A model generated the notes under the pieces. That model did no database searches. It was not told the DNA's origin and was given only the letters and a program-made list of their open reading frames with translations. Below are positions 7,776-17,014 of a stretch of DNA of 64,000 nucleotides, piece after piece. The number at the start of each line of letters is the position of its first letter. Within the stretch, counting starts at the first letter, position 1. Source of the stretch: Paeniglutamicibacter sulfureus (GTDB lineage Bacteria; Actinomycetota; Actinomycetes; Actinomycetales; Micrococcaceae); contig NZ_BAAAWO010000001.1 in NCBI RefSeq assembly GCF_039535115.1, positions 3,658,001 through 3,722,000 on the forward strand, given 5' to 3'. A program made the position numbers and the translations under genes.

Positions 7776-9680
7776 ATGCCCGGCAGCCGGATGCACGCCA
7801 TCGACTCGACGTTGTCACTGCAGCCCCACCACGACGGATCGCCCGCGTACGTAACGGGGCCGAGCGTGCTCAGCCTCGGGGACGTGCTGAGGCTGCGCCT
7901 GCTGGTGCCGGAGGGCGCCGCGACCCCTGTGTCCGTGTGGCTGCGCAGCCTGCGCGACGGGGAACCCCACCTTGAACCGGCGGGCGAGGTGTGCGGTGGC
8001 GCCACCCAGGTCTTCTTCGAGGCCACGCTGTCGATGGTGAATCCGGTGCAGCGCTACCGCTGGTACCTGCAATACCGGGACACCGAAGGCGCTCATCACT
8101 ACCGTTGGCTCAACGCTGCGGGCCTGCACCGACGCGATGTGCCCGACGCCTTTGACTTCAGGGTCCATGCCGGGCGCGGGACCCCGGATTGGATCGAGGA
8201 ATCGGTCATGTACCAGGTCTTCCCCGACAGGTTCGCGAACTCCGGTGCCGAAAAGCCAAAAGCGGGATGGATGGTCGGCTGCGACTGGGACACCGAAGTG
8301 CAGGGAAGTGGTGCCGATACGTCACGGCAATTCTATGGCGGCGACCTTCCGGGGATCCAAGACAAGCTCGATCACCTGGTTTCATTGGGGGCGACGGTGC
8401 TCTACCTGACCCCGGTCTTCCCCGCTTCCTCCAACCACCGCTACGATGCCTCTTCCTTTGACGAGGTCGACCCATTGCTCGGCGGGGATGCTGCCCTGGT
8501 TTCGCTGGTCAAGGCCGCCCATGCCCTTGGCCTGCGCGTGGTCGGCGACCTGACCACCAACCACACCGGGGCCGGGCACCACTGGTTCGTTGATGCCCAC
8601 CGGAATCCCGGGGCGTCCACGGGGGAGTACTACTACTTCAACGAGGACAACAGCGACTACGAGGCGTGGCTGGGCGTGCCCTCGCTGCCGAAGCTGAATT
8701 GGAATTCCGCCGCGCTGCGCGAGCGATTCATCCTTGCCGAGGACTCTGTGGCGGTGCGCTGGCTCAAGGAGCCGTTCAACCTCGATGGCTGGCGCATCGA
8801 CGTGGGGAACATGACCGGGCGCCGCGGGAGCGATGACCTGAACCACGAGATCGCCCGGATGCTGCGCGAACGTATCGAGGAAGTGAAACCCGGGGCCATG
8901 CTGCTGGCCGAATCAACCTCCGACGCGGCGCACGATGTTCCGGGGGACGGCTGGCAGGGAGTGGTGAGTTACAGCAATTTCACCCGGCCGCTGTGGCAAT
9001 GGCTGGCGAAGGACACGACGCCGGAACACGGGTGGTTTTTTGGCTTGCCACAACCGGGACCAGCGCGCATCGACGCTGCCGACTTCGTGGCGACGCATCG
9101 GGAAATGTCGGCGGGATTCAGCTGGGAGGTGCGGCTTGCCAACGCCAATGCCTTGGACACCCACGACACCGCCCGTGCCGCCAGCCACATGATCGTCGGG
9201 GGCCAGGAGATCGCCGCCTGCGCGCAATTCACGTTCCCGGGAATCCCACTGGTGTTTGCCGGGGACGAGTTCGGGCTGCACGGTTTCAACGGCGAGGACT
9301 CCCGAACTCCCATGCCCTGGGGCCAACCCGAAAAGTGGGGCAAGAACCTGCGGCCGCTGTACGCGGAACTGGCGGCACTGCGCACCAATCACCGGTCCCT
9401 CGTGGACGGATCCTTGCGCTGGATCATCGCCGAGGGGAACCTGTTGGTCTATCTCCGGGAGCATGCAACCGGCTCGGTGTTGTGCGTGCTGGCCCGGGGA
9501 GTGGTCCCGGAAACCAACCTGGGGCACGCAGTGCGATTGGCTGGGAAACCAGGCGATGTCCTCGCCTCGGTGGGACAGGTGCCTGTACTGGCCGTGAATG
9601 GAGCAGGGGAGCTGCGGGTCAGTGCGAGCGGTCCCGGTGCTTCGCTCCACCGAAGCACCGCAAGCGGAGCGTGGCATTAG
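7776..9680 (+). CDS. GH13 cyclomaltodextrinase/neopullulanase-like glycosidase
   Basis: The protein has 634 residues. Residues 1 to about 130 form a beta-rich N-terminal domain like those of cyclomaltodextrinases (CBM34 type). The catalytic barrel starts at SVMYQVFPDRF (about 143). FYGGDLPGI, GDLTTNHTG (region I), LDGWRIDVGN with nucleophile D342, LLAES with acid/base E379, and DTHD with D464 complete the catalytic set. Region IV reads THD rather than the commoner NHD. It has no signal peptide, so it acts in the cytoplasm on imported maltodextrins or cyclodextrins. It is the last gene of the importer operon. The ATG at 7776 has no good ribosome site; translation is probably coupled to the malG-type gene, and an ATG at 7791 is an alternative start. 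Confidence 0.88.
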   Translation: MPGSRMHAIDSTLSLQPHHDGSPAYVTGPSVLSLGDVLRLRLLVPEGAATPVSVWLRSLRDGEPHLEPAGEVCGGATQVFFEATLSMVNPVQRYRWYLQYRDTEGAHHYRWLNAAGLHRRDVPDAFDFRVHAGRGTPDWIEESVMYQVFPDRFANSGAEKPKAGWMVGCDWDTEVQGSGADTSRQFYGGDLPGIQDKLDHLVSLGATVLYLTPVFPASSNHRYDASSFDEVDPLLGGDAALVSLVKAAHALGLRVVGDLTTNHTGAGHHWFVDAHRNPGASTGEYYYFNEDNSDYEAWLGVPSLPKLNWNSAALRERFILAEDSVAVRWLKEPFNLDGWRIDVGNMTGRRGSDDLNHEIARMLRERIEEVKPGAMLLAESTSDAAHDVPGDGWQGVVSYSNFTRPLWQWLAKDTTPEHGWFFGLPQPGPARIDAADFVATHREMSAGFSWEVRLANANALDTHDTARAASHMIVGGQEIAACAQFTFPGIPLVFAGDEFGLHGFNGEDSRTPMPWGQPEKWGKNLRPLYAELAALRTNHRSLVDGSLRWIIAEGNLLVYLREHATGSVLCVLARGVVPETNLGHAVRLAGKPGDVLASVGQVPVLAVNGAGELRVSASGPGASLHRSTASGAWH

Positions 9681-9825
9681 CGCCCGGGAGTCGTCATGGC
9701 GTTCCCAGCGGTGAACACCAAGATCGCGACAAGGATGGGCAGGAACCCTCGGAACGCGTCGTCGGACGGGGATGCGCCGCCGAATTCTTCGGGCTGACGG
9801 CAGGAGTGTCCAGGGGAGACGAGAC

Positions 9826-9849
9826 ATATAGGTGAAGATTCTCCTATAT
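9826..9849. terminator. Hairpin between convergent genes
   Basis: ATATAGG and CCTATAT form a 7-bp inverted repeat with a 10-nt loop, placed between the convergent GH13 gene and the DUF4032 gene. It is A/T rich and weak, but in a position to end transcription from either side. Confidence 0.35.
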
Positions 9850-9902
9850 TCCGGCCGATCAACCAATAAACCACCGGAAACCGAATTCGCGGTGATGGCA
9901 GG

Positions 9903-11234
9903 CTACGTGGTCGTCGACTGCTCTTCCGGGCCATACACCAGCCGGGCCTCGTCCCTGCGGTGGCGCAGCACGGCATCCACGTAGGACGCGACGGCTTCCT
10001 CCATCGGAACGTTGGAACCGCGTGCCTCGGAAATGTACCAGCGGTGCTCGAGGACCTCATGCACGATCTGGGCGGGTTCCAGCTTGCCGTGGAATTCGCG
10101 GGGGATGGCCCCGGTAATCCTGTCAAAAACGTCGGTGACCCAACGGGCCGCGGCAATTTCCTCATCCGCGTCAGGATGCTTCTTGGCCCGGAAGGCATCC
10201 AGGTCGTTGAGCAGCCTGCGGGCCTGGCCTTCTTCCACATCCAAGCCGGTCAGGCGCAGAAGCCGACGGGTGTGGTGCCCGGCGTCCACGACCTTGGGCT
10301 GGATGAGCAGCTGGCCGCCGTCGGGGGATGTCTTGAGGCTGATCTCCTCCACGTCGAAGCCGAGTTCATTGAGCCTGCGGATGCGTTCATCGACCCGCCA
10401 GCGTTCGGAGAGGTCAAATGATTCCTTGTCGTTGAGCTCGGCCCAGAGTCCACGGTAGGCGTGCAGGATGTCCTCGCTCGTGGCCACCGGGTCCACGGTG
10501 TCCTCGATGAGTCCGGCTTCCATCAGGTCCATGAGCTCGCCGGCAATGTTCACCCGGGCGATTTCCAGGTCGTATTCGCGCTGGCCGGAGGATAGCTCGG
10601 GGTATAGCTCGCCGGTCTCGGCATCCACCAGGTACGCGGCGAAGGACTCCGCATCGCGGCGGAACAACGTGTTTGACAGCGACACATCGCCCCAGTAGAA
10701 GCCAATCAGGTGCAGGCGCACCAGCAGCAGCGCCTGGGCATCAATGAGCCGGGTCAAGGTGTCGCGGCGCAGCTTCTGGGAGAACAGCGCGCGGTACGGG
10801 AGCGAGTATTTCAGGTGCCGGGTAACCAACACCGGGTCAAGGTCGTTGCCCTCGGTGTCGGTGCGCCCGGTGATCACCGCGACCGGCTCCACGCAGGGCG
10901 CGGCCAGGCGGCGCAACTTGCGCAGCATATGGTACTCGTGCCGGGCCACGTGCTCACCGGTTTCCTTGATGGCGATGACTGCCTTGCCCATCAGGGCGAA
11001 GCGCACCACATGCCGGGAGATGCCGCGCGGCAACGGGGCCAGCGTGTCGCTCGGCCAGTCCTCCAGCGGGATTTGCCACGGCAGGTTCAGCAGACCCGGA
11101 TCGGCGGTGGCGGCGGTGATGGACAGCGAACCGGCAACGGGCGCGGGAGCGGCGGGGGCGGAATCACGCGGCAACTTGCCGTTCTGGGCATGGTTGGTGG
11201 GCTCGTCGCGCCAGCTGGCGGTGTGGCGAATCAT
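9903..11234 (-). CDS. DUF4032 / LPS-kinase-like protein
   Basis: The protein has 443 residues. The middle part (about 80-240) looks like a degenerate protein-kinase/RIO-type fold: VRFALMGKAVIAIKET resembles the ATP-binding Lys strand, and LHLIGFYWGDVSLSNTLFRRD resembles a catalytic loop (HxDxxxxN with H and D partly replaced), followed by AYLVDAETGE. The C-terminal half matches the DUF4032 domain found with this kinase-like part in actinobacteria. Substrate and role are unknown. It lies convergent to the glycosidase operon and upstream of the minus-strand ATPase gene, with no visible functional link. The start at 11234 is the first ATG of a frame with a plausible disordered N-terminus; the exact start is uncertain. 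Confidence 0.75.
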   Translation of the reverse strand: MIRHTASWRDEPTNHAQNGKLPRDSAPAAPAPVAGSLSITAATADPGLLNLPWQIPLEDWPSDTLAPLPRGISRHVVRFALMGKAVIAIKETGEHVARHEYHMLRKLRRLAAPCVEPVAVITGRTDTEGNDLDPVLVTRHLKYSLPYRALFSQKLRRDTLTRLIDAQALLLVRLHLIGFYWGDVSLSNTLFRRDAESFAAYLVDAETGELYPELSSGQREYDLEIARVNIAGELMDLMEAGLIEDTVDPVATSEDILHAYRGLWAELNDKESFDLSERWRVDERIRRLNELGFDVEEISLKTSPDGGQLLIQPKVVDAGHHTRRLLRLTGLDVEEGQARRLLNDLDAFRAKKHPDADEEIAAARWVTDVFDRITGAIPREFHGKLEPAQIVHEVLEHRWYISEARGSNVPMEEAVASYVDAVLRHRRDEARLVYGPEEQSTTT

Positions 11235-11377
11235 GGCGTGTGTGCCGTCCCTTGGTGCGGTGATGAGGTGGGGGTGATTGGGGGAAGCGGAAATGCGAAG
11301 GCGGCCGCACCCAGCACCGGGCTGAATACGGCCGCCATGGGCAGTTATCGTGCAATCACACGATAACGGGCAAGTCC

Positions 11378-12502
11378 CTAGGCGTCGGAGGACACCTGTG
11401 CGTGTGCACCGTTCCGGGACGGCTCGGCCAGGCGCTCGCCGGACGCGGTGTCAAAGAGGTGCACGTGTCCGATCTTCGGCGCAACGTGGATCGTTTCGCC
11501 CTTGAACGGAGGCTTGCGACCGTCGACACGCACCACCATCTGGTATTCGGTGCCGCCCACGGTGGTGTGGCCGTAGACGTAGGCATCGGCGCCGAGCTCC
11601 TCGACCACGTCGACCTCGACGGCAAGGCCCTCGTTCTCGGAGACCTGGTCCAGGTCCTCGGGCCGTACGCCCAGGGTGACCGAGTTGCCGGTTGCCGCCT
11701 CCAGCGTCGACGAGGCCACCGGGTAGATGGACCCTCCGAAGGCGACGCCACCATCGGCCACCGGAAGCTCCAGCAGATTCATGGCAGGCGAGCCGATGAA
11801 GCCGGCCACGAAGACGTTGGACGGGCGGTCGTACAGTTCGCGCGGGGTGCCGACCTGCTGCAGCAATCCGTCCTTGAGTACCGCAACGCGGTCGCCCATG
11901 GTCAGTGCCTCGACCTGGTCGTGGGTCACGTACACGGTGGTGACGCCCAGACGACGGGTCAGTGAGGCGATCTGCGTGCGGGTCTGCACACGGAGCTTGG
12001 CATCCAGGTTGGACAAGGGCTCATCCATGAGGAAGACCTGCGGGGAGCGGACGATGGCGCGCCCCATGGCCACGCGCTGGCGTTGGCCGCCGGAGAGTGC
12101 CTTGGGCTTGCGGTCCAAGTAGTCCTCGAGGTCAAGCAGCTTGGCTGCTTCCTGAACGCGGCGGGCACGCTCTTCTTTGTCGATTCCGGCAATTTTCAGG
12201 GCGAAACCCATGTTGTCGGCGACGCTCATGTGCGGGTAAAGCGCGTAGTTCTGGAAAACCATGGCGATGTCGCGGTCCTTGGGCGGGACGTTGGTGACGT
12301 CCCGGTCACCAATGAGGATTCGTCCGGAGTTCACGTCCTCAAGGCCTGCGAGCATGCGCAGCGTGGTGGATTTTCCGCAACCCGAGGGGCCGACAAGGAC
12401 CAGGAATTCGCCATCGGCGATTTCCAGGGAGATCTTGTCCACGGAAGGCGTGGTGGCTCCGGGGTAAATGCGGGTGGCCTGGTCAAAAGTTACTGATGCC
12501 AT
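11378..12502 (-). CDS. Sugar ABC importer ATPase (MsiK/UgpC/MalK type)
   Basis: The 374-residue ATPase has Walker A GPSGCGKST, signature LSGGQRQR, Walker B VFLMDEPLSNLDAKLR, the H-loop YVTHDQVEAL, and a C-terminal TOBE/OB regulatory domain (from about residue 240). In actinobacteria such a stand-alone ATPase (MsiK) energises several sugar importers whose operons lack their own. The importer at 3767-7770 is one of these, so it is the likely local partner, though the ATPase may serve others. It is monocistronic: about 140 nt separate it from the DUF4032 gene downstream, and it begins at an ATG with AGGATCG-type ribosome site sequence just upstream. Confidence 0.92.
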   Translation of the reverse strand: MASVTFDQATRIYPGATTPSVDKISLEIADGEFLVLVGPSGCGKSTTLRMLAGLEDVNSGRILIGDRDVTNVPPKDRDIAMVFQNYALYPHMSVADNMGFALKIAGIDKEERARRVQEAAKLLDLEDYLDRKPKALSGGQRQRVAMGRAIVRSPQVFLMDEPLSNLDAKLRVQTRTQIASLTRRLGVTTVYVTHDQVEALTMGDRVAVLKDGLLQQVGTPRELYDRPSNVFVAGFIGSPAMNLLELPVADGGVAFGGSIYPVASSTLEAATGNSVTLGVRPEDLDQVSENEGLAVEVDVVEELGADAYVYGHTTVGGTEYQMVVRVDGRKPPFKGETIHVAPKIGHVHLFDTASGERLAEPSRNGAHAQVSSDA

Positions 12503-12558
12503 GAAGCAGCGATCCTTTCACGGGCAGGTACGTGCCCGACGGTCCGTAGTGAATGGAA

Positions 12559-13341
12559 TCACAAGCTTCTCATATCGAGTACCAATTCCAAAAGGGCTGG
12601 CAATTCCCCTGGCCCATTAAGGCGGAATTGTGCCTTGGTATTTCCGGAGCCGATTTTTACCCCAATGTCTCCCGGGCGAAGTACGGCAAAGGCATCCTCG
12701 TCAGTGACGTCGTCACCGGCGAAGAGTACGGTGGAGGCGTCGGCTACCTCGCGCAACCAATTCAGCCCGTCTCCCTTGGTGCCCACCAGCACGCTAGCTT
12801 CCAGCACGGCCTTGCCGTCCAACGCCTGCAGGTTCTCGATGTCGTCCAATTGCTCGTGGGCGGCCCGCAACGCCCTGGCCGCGACTTCCGGGTCGGCCTG
12901 CCGCACATGCAGAACGATCGAGGCGGGCTTGTATTCAAGCATGGTTCCCTGGTGGGCAGAGGAGACGGCTTCAAGGATTTCGGTGGCCTTGGCCAGCGCC
13001 GAGGTCTGTGCGGGACTGAGGTCGATGTGTTCGTCTTCGGCGTCAAAGGCGGCAGGTGCCCAGCGCTCGGTGCCGTGGCTGCCCACCAGCAGTGTTTGTT
13101 CGGGCGGGCTGCCGACGGTCCTCAGCGCTGCCAAGTCGCGGCCCGAGATCACGGCGGTCACGGTGTTTTCCAGGGCGGCCAGGTTGGCCAGTGCCTCGGA
13201 AGCTGCCGGCAACGGGCGCGCGTCCTCGGGACGGTCCACCAAAGGGGCCATGGTTCCGTCGAAGTCCACGGCTACGAGCAGGATTGGGGTGTCGACCAGG
13301 GCTTCAATGGCATCGGCGAGGTCAGGGGAAATGGGGCTCAT
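12559..13341 (-). CDS. otsB: Trehalose-6-phosphate phosphatase
   Basis: The 260-residue HAD-superfamily phosphatase has motif I DFDGTMAP with nucleophile D26 and acid/base D28, motif II ISGRD, and motif III/IV LFAGDDVTDEDAF. It releases trehalose from trehalose 6-phosphate in the cytoplasm. otsA lies 162 nt upstream on the same strand, and the two give the OtsA-OtsB route to the stress protectant trehalose. A strong hairpin lies between them, so co-transcription may be partial or otsB may have its own promoter. Length and motifs are normal for the family. Confidence 0.95.
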   Translation of the reverse strand: MSPISPDLADAIEALVDTPILLVAVDFDGTMAPLVDRPEDARPLPAASEALANLAALENTVTAVISGRDLAALRTVGSPPEQTLLVGSHGTERWAPAAFDAEDEHIDLSPAQTSALAKATEILEAVSSAHQGTMLEYKPASIVLHVRQADPEVAARALRAAHEQLDDIENLQALDGKAVLEASVLVGTKGDGLNWLREVADASTVLFAGDDVTDEDAFAVLRPGDIGVKIGSGNTKAQFRLNGPGELPALLELVLDMRSL

Positions 13342-13443
13342 GGGTGTCCGGTGGATCCTTCAGGCGTTCGGGGCGGGTAAAAGCGGAAACTTGGGTCAAG
13401 GCAGGTCACCGGCTCGACCCTAGACCAAACATCAAAATGTCAT

Positions 13444-13487
13444 GCGCGGATGCAAAGGGGGACGATCTTCCCCCTTTGCATCCGCGC
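13444..13487 (-). terminator. Hairpin downstream of otsA
   Basis: An 18-bp perfect stem (13444-13461 with 13470-13487) with an 8-nt loop lies directly after the otsA stop codon and before otsB. On the minus strand it is followed by an A/T-rich stretch. It is probably a terminator or attenuator that separates otsA from otsB expression. Confidence 0.75.
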
Positions 13488-13503
13488 CGCAACACGAATC
13501 GGC

Positions 13504-14979
13504 CTAGACCAGGGTGTCAACCGGCAAAGGCTGGGCCAGCGAGGAAAGGAACGTCTGGGACCACGTGGCCACATCGTGGTCGCGCAGATGACGACGCATG
13601 CGTCGCATCCGCCGGGCCGAGTCCTGCGGATCCATGCGCAACGCGCGCATGATCCCGGATTTCATCCCGTCGATGTCGTGGGGGTTCACCAGGACGGCCT
13701 GGGTGAGTTGGTCGGCGGCACCGGTGAATTCGGAAAGCACCAGCATCCCGGTGTCATCGGTGTGTGCAGCCACGAATTCCTTGGCCACCAAGTTCATTCC
13801 GTCACGCAGCGAGGTCACCAGCATGATGTCCGCCGCCAGGTAGAGGGCAATCATTTCCCGCAGCGGGTAGGAATGGTGCAGGTAACGGATTGCTGTGTGT
13901 TCCATGGTGTCGTGCTCGCCGTTGAGGTTGCCGACCATGAGCTCAACCTGGTCCTTGAGCTGCTGGTAGCGCTCGACATTCTCGCGGCTGGGACTCGCGA
14001 CCTGCACCATGCAGGCCTCGCCGACGTGGATCTCTCCGTCGGCCAAAAGCTCACCATAGGCCTTGAGCCGGTGTCGGATGCCCTTGGTGTAGTCGAGCCG
14101 GTCAACGCCCAGCATGATGGTCTTCGGGTTGCCCAGTTCCTGTCGGATCTGTTTTGCCCGGGCCATGATCTCGGGATCGTGCGCCAGCTCGGCTACCTGC
14201 TGGGTGTCGATGGAGATGGGGTGAGCTTCGGCACGACAGATGTTGCCGGTGGATCCGCTCTCCCCGGGCGATGCCGGCGGGATCGCCAAGGAGCCCTTGA
14301 CGGTGCGGTCGGTGAAGCGGCGCATGCAGCGCAGGAAGTTGCTGGCATCGGCGGTCCGTTGGAAGCCCACCACGTCGGCTCCTGCCAGACCCTCGAGGAT
14401 CTGCCTGCGCCAGGGCAGCTGGGAGAAGATTCCGGGGGACGGGAAAGGAATGTGGTTGAAGAACCCGATGCGCAAGTCCGGACGGGCCTCACGCAGTAGC
14501 TTGGGCACCAGCTGCAATTGGTAATCCTGTACCCATACCGTGGCGCCCGGCTTGGCGACGCTTGCGGTGGCTTCGGCGAAGCGCTTGTTGACCTTCTTGT
14601 AGTTGTCCCACCACGTACGGTGGAATTCAGGGGGCACGATGACATCGTGGTACAGCGGCCAGAGCGTTGAGTTGGAGAACCCCTCGTAATACAACTCCAG
14701 ATCGCACTCTTCAAGCGGAACGGGGATCAAGTGGATTCCGTCGTTTTCAAAGGGTTCCAGTTCTTCGTCGGTGGCTCCGTGCCAGCCAACCCAGGCTCCG
14801 TCTGATTCCTGCATGACCGGAGCAATTGCCGTCACCAGCCCTCCGGGGGAACGCCGCCACGACAGCTCGCCGTCTTCGCCCTGTACGCGGTCCACCGGCA
14901 GTCGATTGGCCACCACGATGAAGTCGTAGCTTGGTTTGTCGCTACCGGATGCATGTTCAATTTCGAAATCCGCTTGCAT
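13504..14979 (-). CDS. otsA: Trehalose-6-phosphate synthase
   Basis: The 491-residue GT20 glycosyltransferase contains VVANRLPV followed by SPGGLVTAI, the conserved N-terminal glycine loop that contacts the donor, then VWVQDYQLQLVP, RIGFFNHIPFPSP, LGVDRLDYTKGI and the C-terminal LRDGMNLVAKEFVA. It transfers glucose from UDP- or other NDP-glucose to glucose 6-phosphate. The frame is open to 15105, but ATG 14979 (MQADFEIEHA) has a GGAGGG ribosome site at ideal spacing, so the shorter form is chosen. It pairs with otsB downstream. Confidence 0.96.
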   Translation of the reverse strand: MQADFEIEHASGSDKPSYDFIVVANRLPVDRVQGEDGELSWRRSPGGLVTAIAPVMQESDGAWVGWHGATDEELEPFENDGIHLIPVPLEECDLELYYEGFSNSTLWPLYHDVIVPPEFHRTWWDNYKKVNKRFAEATASVAKPGATVWVQDYQLQLVPKLLREARPDLRIGFFNHIPFPSPGIFSQLPWRRQILEGLAGADVVGFQRTADASNFLRCMRRFTDRTVKGSLAIPPASPGESGSTGNICRAEAHPISIDTQQVAELAHDPEIMARAKQIRQELGNPKTIMLGVDRLDYTKGIRHRLKAYGELLADGEIHVGEACMVQVASPSRENVERYQQLKDQVELMVGNLNGEHDTMEHTAIRYLHHSYPLREMIALYLAADIMLVTSLRDGMNLVAKEFVAAHTDDTGMLVLSEFTGAADQLTQAVLVNPHDIDGMKSGIMRALRMDPQDSARRMRRMRRHLRDHDVATWSQTFLSSLAQPLPVDTLV

Positions 14980-15131
14980 GTTGACCCTCCATTTCTTGCT
15001 CAAGATTAATGTTGAGCTTAGGGGAAGCTCGTGATGTAAGCGACACCATGGCGCTAAGCTACGCCGCCGACTTACCCTAAACTGGTTGGGTCGGGGGAGT
15101 ACCAAACCAAACTTAAAGGACGTTTTGACCT

Positions 15132-15995
15132 ATGGCATCCAATAGCCAGCGGCCGAGCAAGGCCGAACGGACAGCAAGCGCGCGAGAGCAGGCACAGTCC
15201 ATGCGTGTCGCCCAGGAAGCCGCTGACAAGCGCAAGTCACTGTTTATCAAACTTGGCGTGCTGGTGGCCGTGCTCGCCGTGATTGCGTTGATCGTTGGCA
15301 TCGTCCTGCAGAACAACGCCGGCAAGGTAGCCGATTCCGGTGCCGTGCCCAAGGGCGGCAATGAAGCCGGTGGCATTACGCTCACCTCGGATACGACCGT
15401 GGCCGGCACCTCCGGTTTGACGGTGGACGTCACCCAGGCCGGCACCAAGCCGACCGAGGCGAAGGCTCCTGCGCCGCGCGATGCGGAAGCCGCTCCCAAG
15501 GGCGAGCCGGTCAACTTGTTGATCTACGTGGACGTTAACTGCGTGCACTGTGCCAGCTTCGAAGAGCAGTATGCCGACCAGATCAGCACCTGGCTTGCAG
15601 CCGGCGACGTGCAGGTCGAGTACCGCAACGTGGCGTACCTCGATGGCGGATCGCCGACCAACTACTCTTCACGTGGCGCCAACGCGCTTGCCTGCGTAGC
15701 GGACCAGGCCCCGGCCTCGTACCTGCCGTTCGCCAAGGGCCTGTTCGCCCACCATACACAGGGTGAAATGAAGAATGCGGAACTGGCCCAGCTCGCCAAG
15801 GACAACGGCGCGGATGTCTCCAGCTGCATCGAAGACGGGACCTTCCGTTCGTTCGTGAAGTTCACCGACGAGGCTTCCCGCGTGGATTCCATCGGCGGAA
15901 CCCCGAGCGTCTTCATCCAGGGCAAGTACTGGGATGCGAACGCCGAGCCCGACTTCGTTTCCGTCGTCAACGCGGCAATCGCTGCCAACAAGTAA
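15132..15995 (+). CDS. Membrane-anchored DsbA-like thioredoxin-fold oxidoreductase
   Basis: The protein has 287 residues: a basic cytoplasmic N-terminus (1-35), one membrane helix (about 38-60), a linker, then a DsbA/thioredoxin-fold domain with active site C137-V-H-C140 and the cis-Pro loop GGTPSVF near the C-terminus. Its topology places the redox centre outside the membrane. Family knowledge suggests oxidation or isomerisation of disulfides in exported proteins, as for actinobacterial DsbA/MdbA-like proteins; the partner is unknown. It stands alone, divergent from otsA, with a hairpin terminator after it. The start is supported by AAAGGACG 8-15 nt upstream. Confidence 0.88.
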   Translation: MASNSQRPSKAERTASAREQAQSMRVAQEAADKRKSLFIKLGVLVAVLAVIALIVGIVLQNNAGKVADSGAVPKGGNEAGGITLTSDTTVAGTSGLTVDVTQAGTKPTEAKAPAPRDAEAAPKGEPVNLLIYVDVNCVHCASFEEQYADQISTWLAAGDVQVEYRNVAYLDGGSPTNYSSRGANALACVADQAPASYLPFAKGLFAHHTQGEMKNAELAQLAKDNGADVSSCIEDGTFRSFVKFTDEASRVDSIGGTPSVFIQGKYWDANAEPDFVSVVNAAIAANK

Positions 15996-16017
15996 AAAGC
16001 CATACGCCGGACCTTTG

Positions 16018-16064
16018 CCGGGGTTGGCCGGTTGACCACATGCTGGTGAACCGCCCAACCCCGG
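16018..16064 (+). terminator. Terminator of the DsbA-like gene
   Basis: A 10-bp outer stem (16018-16027 with 16055-16064) and a 5-bp inner stem form a GC-rich hairpin shortly after the stop codon at 15995. Confidence 0.7.
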
Positions 16065-16168
16065 GCACCGGTTCGATGGGCGGTGGGCATCCCGTTTCCT
16101 GCTGAGGGGCATTGTCGGCTACGCTAGTTCCTGCACTTGGGTCATGATTTATCGGACCCGGGCAGTTT

Positions 16169-16245
16169 GCCTCCTTAGCTCAGTTGGCCAGAGCATCGCT
16201 CTTGTAAAGCGAGGGTCGCCGGTTCGAATCCGGCAGGGGGCTCCA
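16169..16245 (+). tRNA. tRNA-Thr (anticodon TGT), CCA encoded
   Basis: There is a full cloverleaf: acceptor GCCTCCT pairs with AGGGGGC, the anticodon stem TCGCT/AGCGA holds loop CTTGTAA giving anticodon TGT, and the T-loop is GGTTCGAATCC. CCA is encoded at 16243-16245. It lies about 500 bp left of the accessory island. Confidence 0.95.
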
Positions 16246-16248
16246 CTG

Positions 16249-16299
16249 AAATCCCCGTGGTTCCGCGGTAAAACAGCCCAGAACCACGGGGATTTTTCA
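16249..16299 (+). terminator. Rho-independent terminator of tRNA-Thr
   Basis: AAATCCCCGTGGTTC (16249-16263) pairs with GAACCACGGGGATTT (16281-16295), followed by TT. It is placed directly after the CCA end. Confidence 0.9.
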
Positions 16300-17014
16300 T
16301 GTTCAAAAGTAGTCCGAATTGGGGAATCCTCCACATTGCCTCCACTTGGAGCCTCGGGCGAAACAAAAATGGATGTTCATGGCTTCCATGGGCAACATCA
16401 ATTCAGCTCATAGGGTGCGGCCCCGGAGCCAAACGTCCAGAAGATTGCCTTTGCCAGCTGGCTCGATGCTGCGCACAGGATGCCTTGAAAGCACTTGCCC
16501 CCACACCATCTCTGAGCCCTCGTGGAAACCCAATCGCATCGGCTCTACGACGATGATGGAATCGAAGCGATTCGTGCGCTTCCACGCCGCCCTGCCAAGG
16601 TGCCGTCAGCATGATGTCGGCAGTCTCGCAGACGTAGCGGACAACACCATTCGCAGTCGTGACCTTCAAAATGATGTTTGGACTCTTGGACTTCGTCATG
16701 GCACTCCAGCAACGATCGGAGTGGCATGGGTCGGGATCCAGTCACTCCAAAACGTATGTGCGGTTATCGGCGACCAACCAAGACGATTTCAGCAATCATG
16801 CCCCAACCAAGCGCAGCAGGGTTACCTAGGCGCGTGAACTTGAACTTAACGTGGCAGGCCGTAGACGCAAGGCGGTTATAAGGAAATTTCGATAGAGAAT
16901 CCTTGTTTTTTGAGGGCTATTTGGCGGCGCTGCTAGCGGCGAATGGTGGATCCCATGTCGGCAACCGGATTCTCCAGTTCACTCCACCTGCGCCGGGACG
17001 GCGATGATCGGGTG
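16300..17014. other. Gene-poor left junction of the accessory island
   Basis: No open frame here looks like a protein family. The longest frames (up to about 170 codons) have incoherent composition, and the region is less GC-rich than its surroundings. The left copy of the 22-bp direct repeat lies at 16752-16773. A minus-strand frame at 16403-16699 beginning MTKSKSPNIILKVTTANGVV could be a short hypothetical or a gene remnant, but nothing supports translation. This fits a decayed recombination junction. Confidence 0.5.
16752..16773 (+). repeat. 22-bp direct repeat, left copy
   Basis: The repeat starts ACGTATGTGCGGTTATCGG and runs 22 bp. It is identical to 35559-35580 in the same orientation, with weaker similarity (6 of 10) just beyond the 3' end. 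The two copies bracket the accessory gene block. Confidence 0.85.

Noticed and set aside
16169..16245. tRNA-Thr as the integration site of the island
   Set aside because: No duplicated 3' tRNA end is seen at the right side; the tRNA is intact with its own terminator, and the matching direct repeat starts about 500 bp further on.
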